From the NCBI GenBank assembly GCA_028751875.1, contig CM054158.1, forward strand, positions 54,599,592-54,663,591: a DNA stretch of 64,000 nt, read 5' to 3'. Below the pieces are notes generated by a model, which saw only the letters and a list, made by a program, of their open reading frames with translations, made no database searches and was not told the DNA's origin. A program made the position numbers and the translations under genes. Positions 54,540 to 64,000 of this stretch are shown here, piece after piece. Source of the stretch: Rapana venosa. Lineage: Eukaryota > Mollusca > Gastropoda > Neogastropoda > Muricidae. The stretch's first letter is position 1; the number at the start of each line of letters is the position of its first letter.

Positions 54540-57500
54540 CGACCTTTTCTTTTCTTTCATGGAATATTAATGGTCTGCTTTCAAAAATCAAAGATTATGA
54601 TTTCGTTTCGAATGTGTGCAACTTTGATTTTATTTGTTTGGTTGAGACATTTGTGGAATATTGTGAGCGAATATATTTACTGGCTTTACAGTGTTTGTAA
54701 ACCTGCAATTAAGTTTACTAAACAAGGAAGGCGTTCAGGTGGTTTGGTTTTGTTTGATAAAAGATGAGTTCATGCCATTTTTAAAAATGATTGAAGTGAC
54801 ATATGTTAATTTTTGTGTATTTCTTATTGATAAACAACTGTTTGGTACTTTGAAAGATGTGCTTTATATGTGTGCTTACATTCCACCAGAGGGATCTCCG
54901 TTTTACGTTCATTTTGATATCGACAATGGGATACAGTTACTGGAAGAATGTCTGATTGATTGTTTACTGAAGTGTGATGCTTGTCATCCTGTGTGGAGAT
55001 GTGAATTGCAGAACAGCTAATATTGGTCAAGATACATGGGAAATTCTGTTTCTTTGACATGCAATGCGAAAGTCAGGAGCTCTCAAGGCTAATTTGCTGT
55101 TCACAAGATCCTAAGTTAAATAATTATGGAACACTGTTTTATTGAATATGTGTACAACTTTAAGTCCTTGTGTATTTTAAATGGTGTAGGTAACGGCGAC
55201 CGTGAGGGTTGCTACACATAACCTATCAGACTCGGGAAGAGTAGTGTAAAATGATTATTTTTTATTTTTCTGATGAATTGGTTTGCTACTGTGTGTGACA
55301 CGTGTGAATTGCCCATATCTGAACGAATAGACTATGATCACATGCCTCTTACGCTTAAGGTTAACTTTCCAAGCCAAATAAATTCTGTAATACTCGTGAA
55401 TAGTCAGTACACAAAAATTCAAGAAATGGTAGAATAAATGAGCATGCTAACTGTCTTTTAAAGATACTCTATGTTCAGATATAGTTCACGAAAAAATTAA
55501 ATACAGCAATTGATTTGAATTGACTTTGACATTAATAGCTGCTTTAAAAATATGTTTAAGATGAATCTATAAAAAAGTGTGCCGAGTGATGACGAAATGT
55601 GTGGCTGTAAATAACCATAAAAGATCAGGTGGTTGTTTGACAATGAATGGTTTATAACAACAGAAGACATGGGTGAGAAGATTATTGAAAAAATATCGAC
55701 GTACTTACTTTTTGGTCGTACAAGTTCGTAATGAATATACAAGAGTTAGACGGGAATATAAATATCTGTTTGAAAAAGAAAAGAGAAAGAGTATAAATGC
55801 TCAATTGTTAGATAAACTTGTAAACTCTAAACAAATCAAAGATATTTTGGGATACTATTCACCAGGCTTCTATATAAAAAGAATTATGCCTAAAAATAAC
55901 ATCAGTCTTGACAGCTGGTTTCAGCATTTTAAATCATTGCTAGACAAGGAAGTAAAAGCAATGAAAATGTAATTGAGGATACACGTATTGAAGTAACAGT
56001 TTTTATTCGACAATATCTAGAGAGGAAGTACTGGTTCGCAGTAAAAAACGGAAAGACCGCAAGGCTTCTGGGCCCGATGGCATTGGTTGTGAAGTGAATA
56101 AAAACTACAATGAACAGGTTTCTGCGGTTTTTTTTCCTACAAAGCACTTTAAGTTTTTTTGACAAGGCTTATTTCCAGAAGCAATGACAGAAATCAGTTG
56201 AGATAAACCACTTTATAAAAAAGGTGATACTAAAATCCTAATAACTATAGAGGTATTTCCCTTAAGCAATGTCAGTAGTAAATTGGTCAGCACAATTATT
56301 AATCGTAGAATACAAGAGTGGGTAAAAGAAAAATGATATTAACAGGTGATTTTCAGCTGGATTTAAAAAAGGATACACAACAATAATCATATGTTTACAT
56401 TGTTAGCCCAGTGCAGAAACAATTTTCCCTTAACCGTAAATATATGTGGCTTTTATTGATTTCGAGAAAGCCTTTGATTCTATAAGATATAAGTTTGCTG
56501 TGGCCTATTTTATCTAAGAATGGTATAAATGGTAAATATTACATTCATGTATTATAGCCATGTAAGACCCTGTAAAATGTAGAGTTAGGAGTGGTGCCGC
56601 TCAGACCGATGTTATTAAAACTGCACGCAGGGGTGAAGCATGGGGATGTATGCAGTCCAGTTTTGTTTCTCTTTTTATAACAACTGGCAATAGAAAAATT
56701 GATAAAGGAAGACACGGTTGCCACTATTCTAGCAGTGCATTTTGAACGTTTTATTCTGTTACTTGCAGATGTCATTATTTTATTGTCAGAAGACTGCTAT
56801 AAAGGCTTGTTGCAGGTTCAGTTGAATAATTTACAGCATGCTGCTGCCTTCGCTCCAGTGAAAGTTAACCTGAAAGAAAAGCAACATACATTGTGTTTTA
56901 GGAAAGGCGGTTTTTTTGAGTGCAAGGGAGAAGGTGTGGTTTATGGATATAATGTATGCCTGTTGTTAATGCATACAAGTAATTTGGGAGTTTTTTTTAC
57001 AACTGCCTTTAGTTTTGTCTCAGCGTGTAAGGATCTGGTATCAGAGCAAAAAATAATGCTTTAATTTTATGTAATGAAAAGATGTCCACACTTAACGAAC
57101 TCGTCGATAAACTGTTTTTTCTGATGTATTTTTAACTCTCAAATACAGCCGTTGCACAGTACGGTTCCGATTTGGGGGGATTGAATAAAGCTGCAATCGC
57201 CTGTGAACCTGTACATTTATTTGCTCTGAAAAAGTTTTGGGGGTTTTGACATGCGTACACCTAACGACCTTGTATATGGTAAAAACCAATAGATTTCCCA
57301 TATCTTAACTCACTGTTCAATGTATACGCTATTGGCTCAAAATTTTGGAAAAGGGGAATAAAGATTACCTTTCAAAGCGTATAAAAATGTTATTCGAGTT
57401 AGATAGTAAGGGTAAAAAAATTGGGTGACTGATGTACGTAATTTTGTTTGCATGAATATGGCTTTGGCGATGTGTGGATGAATCAAGGTGTGGGAAGTGT

Positions 57501-57969
57501 AAAGGCATTTTAAGAATTTTTCGTCAACGTTTAGTTGACTGCAGATGGCAGAAGTGGAGTGAACATGTTCAAAATAGCACAAGGTTTGATTTTTAAAGTT
57601 TATTTTGAGCTCACATGAGATGAAGTTGTATTTGATTTCAGATATGGACAGACATTTGAAATAGTGACAACAAGGTTTGGGTTGGGTATTTCAAGTTTAG
57701 CCACTCATCCACTTTCGATATAGAGATGTAATGACATTGATTTGATATGTCCTCTCTGTAAAAGTGATAAAGATGATGAGGTACATTTAGTTCTGTGCTG
57801 TCCATTTCTTAAGGAGCTCAGAGATAAGTTTATTTCACCTAAATATTTTCGACAGCCTTGCACGTTCAAATTAATTTTGCTGATGTCCTCTGCAAGACAT
57901 AACGATATTTGGAACCTGTCTCACTTCCTTCACAAAGCCTTCAAGCTGAGAGAAATTGCATCATCATAG
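54540..57969 (+). pseudogene. LINE (iii) ORF2 remnant: endonuclease, RT, C terminus
   Basis: Broken frames match copy (ii) in order. Endonuclease: FSWNINGLLSK near 54560 (HWNVSGLLSK), FDFICLVETF near 54625, KFTKQGRRSGG across frames near 54715, VLYMCAYIPPEGSPFY at 54860 and SERIDYDHMPL near 55317 (SDH reads YDH). RT: KKRKDRKASGPDGIG near 56045, FIDFEKAFDSI near 56452, and a KHGDVCSPVLF-like point near 56638. The C terminus is a well-kept 75-codon frame starting at 57742: ICPLCKSDKDDEVHLVLCC, then FISPKYFRQP. The catalytic FADD could not be read. Inactive. Confidence 0.8.
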
Positions 57970-58093
57970 TTCATTATTATGACTCTCATATTGTTGATAT
58001 TATGTTTGTTTTTAATGTTTCTGATGATTTGGGTTTTTTTTGTTCACTTCCCCTTCATTATGGGCTATGGCCTAATGAATAAACATCCGAATC

Positions 58094-58281
58094 CGAATCT
58101 CTCTCTCTCTCCTTCTCTCTCTCTAACTCACTCTCTCACTCTCTCTGTCACTCTCTCTAACTCACTCACTCTGCTATAGTACGATTATGAAAATTGTCAC
58201 ATTTCAAATAAAAAATTTCAAGCAAATAATATGTAACTAACTCACTCTCTCTCCTCTCCTCTCTGCTCTCTCTCTCTCGTC

Positions 58282-58369
<88 letters not shown>

Positions 58370-58370
58370 A
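58094..58370. repeat. (CT)n microsatellite tracts
   Basis: CT runs at 58099-58160 and 58250-58368 with a short AT-rich insert at 58175-58235. They directly follow the LINE (iii) 3' end and precede the macrosatellite unit. The SLSLSLSL frames are repeat translations. Confidence 0.95.
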
Positions 58371-58647
58371 CCAGGAAAACTGATGTCCTCAGTTCTCTTG
58401 TTTTTGATATAGACGTAGTGCGTGCTGTTTTGTGTTTAACATGTACATGCGTATTATATTTGTTCTTGCCGCCTTCATGTGCTTCTGGTTAAATCTCAGT
58501 TATTCTATTTCCAATCCACACATCCACGTTTAATCAACAGTTAATGACTGAAGCTGGTTGAAAGCCAGTTGTATCTTTCCATTGGACACAGGAGTGACAG
58601 AGCTTTAGAGAGACCCATTGTGCTAGGACATGGTCACAGGGAGAGGG

Positions 58648-58688
<41 letters not shown>

Positions 58689-58707
58689 CACACACACACA
58701 CACACAC

Positions 58708-58763
<56 letters not shown>

Positions 58764-60400
58764 ACACACACTCAAGCACGCACACAAGCACGCACCAATA
58801 CATGCATGCATACATATATGCATACGTGCGTACGAACATACGTACGTACGTACGTACATACATACATACATATATACATACATGCATATAGCAGAAGAGA
58901 GACAGACAGGAAGACAAAGAAAGAGGGAGACAAACACAGACAGAAGCTCAGAGACAGAGACACAGACAGATTGAGAGATGGAAAGAGACAGAGAAAGAAG
59001 AAACGTTAAAACAGTTCTGGAGACACAGGGACAGAGAGAGAGACACAGACACAGACAGACAGACAGACAGGCATGGAGGGAAATATGCCTGTCCTACATT
59101 TTGTGAAGCAGCAGACATATAATCACAGAGACATACCAAACAGCATCGACACATTATTTAGACAGTGGACATGTAAACACATATGAAAACAGCAGCGACA
59201 CATTATTTAGACAGTGGACATGTAAACACATATGAAAACAGCAGCGACACATTTTTTAAACCAGAAAACAATTAAAACCAAACCACGAAAAAACATTAAA
59301 TAACTGAACTGTTAAACCATTTTTTTTAAAAACACGGGAAACAGATTTTAAAAACCCCAGGGCTGGACATGTCAAAAAGAAAAACCCAAGCGACCAAAGC
59401 AACAACAAAAACACAAAAAACACACAACACAAAAACACCAACAAACACAAAAAAACACACCCCCCCCAAAAGAGACAGCCCGCAAAACACATATAAAATT
59501 TTAAAACGGCGACAACATATACGTGACAATAAACAACAAAAAAAACACCTAACAAAAAGACAGCAACAGAAACAAAAAAGAAAAAACCCGCAGAAAAAAC
59601 AAGAAAACAATTAAAAAAAAACAAAAAGGAAACAAAACATTTTAAAAAGGGCGGAAAAACACAGACACGACCCGAACATAAAAACCGGGGTTTTTTTTTT
59701 CCGAAATTCACAAAAATAAAAACACAGCCTTAAAACGTGGCCCATAAACCTAGGGGCAGCAGGAAATTATTTAGACAGTGAAGTCCAAAAAAAAGGGGCC
59801 CAAATTTTAGCAGGGGGAAGTAAAACTTAAAACAGCGAAAAATTTTTAAAAACATCTTTTAAAACCCTTTAAAACCCCAATTTTCCCCTGTTTTAAAATA
59901 TTATAAAAACCCCCTTTTTCCTCTTCCTTGCCCCCTTTTCCCTTCCTTTCCCGCCCAAAAATTTTCCTCCTTAACCCCAAGAAAACGAGCACCTTTTTAG
60001 ACATGGGGCTGTTGGGAAAACAGTACATTTTTTAAACGCCCCTGCCCCTTTATGCCCCGGAAAATTTTTTAAAAAAAACCTATTTAAAAAAACAACAATC
60101 ATTTAAAAACCAACGTTAAACACGGAACATTTTAACATTCCCCTGAAAAAACCAGGGTTTTGACAGACCCAAAAACACCTTGGGCTAAACAGGGCGGAGA
60201 GGAAAACAGCAACGGACGGGGAGGACAAGAAACACAAAACCAAAAACATTAATTTAAAAACGATCAGAACCCCAAATTTTTTGCTGATTTTTTAATAGGG
60301 GTTTTGAAGGAACCTTTCCCTTGCTCTTTTTCCGTCTCTTCTCTTTTTCCCTTCTTCAACCCCTCCTCCCTCCCCCTTTCCCCTTATCTCTCCAACCAGA
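58370..60400 (+). repeat. Macrosatellite unit 1
   Basis: Starts ccaggaaaactgatgtcctc, then ttttgatatagacgtagtgc, gccgccttcatgtgcttctg and gagctttagagagacccatt. Next come a (GACA)n run at 58650-58690, (CA)n at 58686-58765, ACGT/ACAT-rich sequence near 58830-58885, the gaaagagacagagaaagaag block, 49-bp minisatellite copies at 59145-59255, degraded minisatellite-like DNA, and a diverged unit end with gattttttaatag at 60285 and CT-rich sequence to 60400. Confidence 0.75.
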
Positions 60401-61760
60401 AACGACCCACCAGGGATAAGAAAGGGGGAACTGACAAAAACTCGCCGCTTCAGCTTGGAAATTTAAAGAAACAAAAAAAACTTTAAAACATTTAATACGA
60501 AGGAAAACCAACCAAACAAGAGACAAAAGTTTTTGGGGGCCCCCTTTTGCCCTGTCACAGGGGAAAAGCAAAAAAACAGACAAAACCAACACAAACCAAA
60601 CACAACAACATAAGAAACCCCCAAAAAAACCCCCAAAAAACAGCAGAAAAAAACATATTTGAAACGGCGTACACATAGGGGAAAAACAACAACATTAAAA
60701 AACAAACATAAAAAAACAAATAAAACACAACAACATTAACAAAGCATATGAAAAAGAAAACAGACGAAACAAAGAAAGGGAAAAAACACAAAAACAGAAG
60801 CTCAAGCAGGAACAGACAATTAAGGTAAAAACAAGGGGAAAAACTTAAAACAGTTTTCAATCCCCAAAAAAGGGGAAACACAACGAAAACAGCAACACTG
60901 GGGACATTGCCTGTCCACATTTTGTAAGCACAGACTTAAAAACCCGCACAACCAAACCCGACAATTTTTAAACATACTTAAAAAATATAAAAAGGGCCAA
61001 AAATTTAGACGGGAAATTTAAAACCTTAAAAAACAGAAAAAATTAAAAAACCGACAGAAACCTTAAAAAAGACAAACCTTTAAAGGGTTTAAAAATAAAA
61101 ACCCCCCTTTTTCACCTTTCCTCACGCCCTTTTCCCGCTTCTTTTCCCCCCCCTCTTTTTCCTTTTAAAACATCTTCTTTAAAAAACTTTTTCCGGGGCC
61201 TTTCTTTCCCTTCCCTTATTTTCTCACGGCACTCCCTTCCCCAAAAAACTATCACAAATTCTCTAGTCGATTGGGGTAATTTTTTCTAAGTTTAGTTTTC
61301 AGGGAATAACAAGTTTTTAATTAAAAATCATAGAAAACCCCCCCATTTTTTATATTTTTAATTGGGTTTTAAGGAATTTCTTTTTCCCCCCAAATTTTTC
61401 CCAAATTAAAAATTTTTTTCCCTTTTGCCCTCCCCCTCTCTCTCTCCCTCTCTTTTTCCCCAAATCACTCCCCTTACCTCCTCCCTCCCCTCCCTTTTTC
61501 TTAAAATTTTCTTTTTTTGTCTTCAATTAATTTTTTTTAAACCCTTTTAAAACCCCTTTTTTTAAATTTTTTTTATTTTTTTGCTTTCCTTTCCTTTTTT
61601 TACTTTCTCCCCTCCTCTCCTCCCTCTTCCTCTCTCTCTCTCTCCTCTCTCTCCTTCTCCCTCTCTTTCTTTCCTTTTTTTCTTTTTTTTTTCCCCCCTT
61701 CCCCTCCTCTCTCTCTCTCTCCCCTTTCCTCCTCTCTCCTTCTCCTCTCTCTCTTTTCCA
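59255..61760. other. Degraded, homopolymer-rich part of the macrosatellite
   Basis: Unit landmarks persist (aattatttagacagtg at 59765, aacagaagctcaagcagg near 60795, ttgcctgtccacattttgta near 60907), but bases between have collapsed into runs of A, C, G and T. The pattern looks like poorly polished long-read consensus rather than biological divergence. 60400-61762 would be unit 2, ending with ctaagtttagttttcaggga (near 61288) and a CT tract at 61430-61760. Confidence 0.6.
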
Positions 61761-61761
61761 C

Positions 61762-63480
61762 TCTCTCACCAGGAAAACTAAAGGTCGTCATTTCCCTTTT
61801 TTTTTTTGATATAGACGTAGTGGGCTGTTTTTGTTTAACATGTACATGTAAATTATATTGGTTTTTTGCCGCCTTCATGTGCTTCTGTTATACTCGTATT
61901 CTATTTCCATCCCCGCATCCATTTTAAATCAACAAAATGACTAAACGGTTAAAAAAGCCATTGATCTTCCATGGACACAGGAGGACAGAGCTTTAGAGAG
62001 CCCCATTTTGGACTGTCACAGGGAGGGGGGAACAGACAGAGATGCACACCACACCCACACACACACACACACACAACACCACACAACACACACCCACACA
62101 CAACACACACCACACACACCACACACACAACACACCACACACACAAACACACTTGCACCACAACACAACAAACTTGCACACAAAACACACACACACCCCA
62201 AACCCCAAGCACCACACACGCACGCCCCAAATACTTTCATTAAACACATGCTTTTTAATATAAAATACTGCGTACGAACGTACTTACAACATACAACAAC
62301 ATCAAAGCAGAGAGACAACAGACGAAACAAAAAGGGGGAGACAAAGCAACAGAAGCTCAGAGAAAAGAGACACAGACAGATTGAGAGATGGAAAGAGACA
62401 GAGAAAGAAAAACGTTAAAACTTTTCTGGGACACGGGGGACAGAGAAAGACAGAGACACAGACGACAGCAGACAGGGAGGAAAATTGCCTGCCACATTTT
62501 GTGAAGCAGCAACATATAATCACGGACAAACCAAACACACGACACATTATTTAGACACGGACATTTAAACACTTTTAAAACAGCGCGCCACTTTATTTAG
62601 CAGGGGGACATGTAAACACTTTTGAAAAAAAAAGCACCCAACTATTTAAAAGTGGAAAAGTAAACACAAAATGAAAAAAGAGCCTACTTTAAAATTTAGA
62701 CAGTGACATTAAACACATTGAAAACAGCAGCCACACATTATTTAGACAGGGGACATGTAAACACAATAAAACAGCAGCGACACATCATTTAGACAGGGAC
62801 ATGTAAACACATGAAAACAGCGCGAAAATTTATTTAGACATTGGAATGTAAACACATAAAAAAACAGCAGCCACACAATTTAGACTGGACATGAAACACA
62901 TAGAAAACAGCAGCGACACTTATTTAGACGTGGACATGTAAAACATATAAAAAAAGCAGGACACATTATTTAACAGGGACATGTAAACACAAGAAACACA
63001 GCACAAATTATTTTAGACAGGGGACTGTAAACACAATAAAACAGCACCTTCACATTATTTAACAGCTGACATGTAAACACATATTATAAAAAACAACCCT
63101 ACAAAACTTTTAGATAACAACAATTATCAAAACAACAACATTTAAAACAACAACAATTTTTTTTAAACGGCGGACAAAATTTTTGACACTGTACCTGTAC
63201 AAACCGTGGTTATTCAGAACAAAAACAGCTTACCGTGGCCCCAGCAAAAACTAGGCGGAGCGGAAGTTCATCAACTCAGCACGTGGGGTCAAGTAGGGGG
63301 TTCTAAGTTTATTTTCACGGAGATAATTTCACAGCGTTTTTAAATTAAAAAATCGATCATTTTAATCCCCGATTTTACTGATTTTTAATAGGGGTTTGTT
63401 AAGGAATCTCCTCTCTTTCCCTTCTCTCTCTCTAACCCTCTCTCTGTCACTCTTCTAACTCACCACCCTATGCATATAAT
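61762..63480 (+). repeat. Macrosatellite unit 3
   Basis: Repeats the order of unit 1: accaggaaaacta start, gatatagacgtagtg (61809), gagctttagagagcccc (61989), CA run 62050-62215, gaaagagacagagaaagaaa (62391), 49-bp minisatellite (62535-63100, about 11 diverged copies), and the end block (63185-63400) with acactgtacctgtaca and a CT tract from 63405. Many single-base losses compared with 52435-53120. Confidence 0.8.
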
Positions 63481-63726
63481 TAAAAAAAAATTTCAAAAAA
63501 AATACTTAAGCCCCATGCTAAATTTTAACGAAGTTTTTTAAACGCTAATCATAAAAACTACCATTTTTGTATTGATAGGGGGTTTTTTAATGGTTATTTT
63601 GCTTATGCCGCATTCAAAAAAAACTTTTCACAAAAAAAGAAAACTCTCTCTCCCGTCTGTCGTTTTTCTGTCTGTCTGTCCTGCTCCTCCTTCTGTCCTC
63701 CTTCCCTCTTTCTTTCCCCCCCTCTC
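63481..63726. other. AT-rich and CT-rich spacer
   Basis: AT-rich insert (63470-63640) like the one at 58175-58235, then CT-rich sequence. Small open frame not meaningful. Confidence 0.5.
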
Positions 63727-64000
63727 CCCACCAGGAAAACTGACGTCCTCTTTCTCTTGTGTTTTTGATAAGACTAGTGTGTGCTTTTTGTGTTTAACAT
63801 TTCCCAATGTGTCAAAATTTTTTTCTTCCCGTCTTCATGTCTTCTGATTAAATCTCAGTTATTGTTTTTTCCAACCCCCACACATCTCCGTTTAATAAAC
63901 CTTAATGACTGAACGGGTTTTGAAAGCCATTGTATCTTTCCTTGGACACAGGAGTGACAAAGCTTTAGAGAGACCCTTGCACTAGGACATGGTCACAGGG
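63727..64000 (+). repeat. Macrosatellite unit 4, start only
   Basis: Begins caccaggaaaactgacgtcc and follows unit 1 (58370-58640) closely to gacatggtcacaggg, where the window ends. Confidence 0.85.

Larger units (their letters stand above)
53121..58110 (+). mobile_element. CR1-group LINE, copy (iii), with 2A-bearing ORF1
   Basis: Plus-strand element of about 5 kb, the least 5'-truncated copy of the family. Order: 5' leader (53121-53241), 2A leader ORF (53242-53580), coiled-coil ORF1 (to 54250), endonuclease (about 54555-55370), RT (about 56040-56700), connection, zinc-like C terminus (57742-57800) and 3' UTR. It ends gggctatggcctaatgaata, then aacatccgaatccgaatc and CT repeats. Both flanks are (CT)n of the macrosatellite, as if inserted into that tract. 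ORF1 is well kept, but ORF2 has many stops. Confidence 0.85.

Overview
The window looks like repeat-dense, gene-poor nuclear DNA from a marine invertebrate, most likely a gastropod mollusc. The grounds are a tRNA-derived SINE with a conserved core that I recall from mollusc genomes, several APE-type LINE families, many long microsatellites, no bacterial-style gene packing and a 500-base N gap. The taxon is inferred from memory of repeat families, not from a search. I see no host gene I can name. Nearly all protein-like signal comes from decayed non-LTR retrotransposons; most other open frames are translations of simple repeats.

Layout. 1-9 kb: a 30-bp minisatellite, two inverted copies of a ~375-bp interspersed repeat, a 5'-truncated RNase H LINE (copy A), AT-rich microsatellites and a SINE fragment. 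9-16 kb: a 68-bp array grown inside a SINE, copy B of the RNase H LINE, an RTE/BovB-like LINE whose endonuclease half is inverted relative to its reverse transcriptase half, and the gap. 16-24 kb: SINE fragments, a CTG-rich tract and a badly decayed Jockey-like LINE with endonuclease, RT and RNase H remnants. 24-30 kb: mostly a decayed copy (i) of a CR1-group LINE. 30-41 kb: a 1.6-kb polypyrimidine tract, two adjacent minisatellites (38 and 26 bp), trinucleotide tracts, two more minisatellites (39 and 33 bp), and a full-length minus-strand SINE. 42-43.5 kb: an L2-like LINE ending in an ATT tail. 45-46.7 kb: CA microsatellite that splits a SINE. 46.9-51.2 kb: copy (ii) of the CR1-group LINE. 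52-53 kb: a full-length SINE and a macrosatellite unit. 53.1-58.1 kb: copy (iii) of the CR1-group LINE, the least truncated. 58.4-64 kb: a macrosatellite of roughly 1.4-2 kb units, part of it poor-quality sequence.

The most interesting element is copy (iii). Its first ORF starts with a ~66-residue leader ending in a hydrophobic segment and a canonical 2A ribosome-skipping motif (DVEQNPGP). This is followed, after one frame change, by a coiled-coil L1-ORF1-like RNA-binding protein, then an endonuclease/RT ORF2. All three copies of this family end next to CT-rich tracts in the same orientation, and two of them also begin next to such tracts, which suggests an insertion preference for (TC)n/(GA)n microsatellites.
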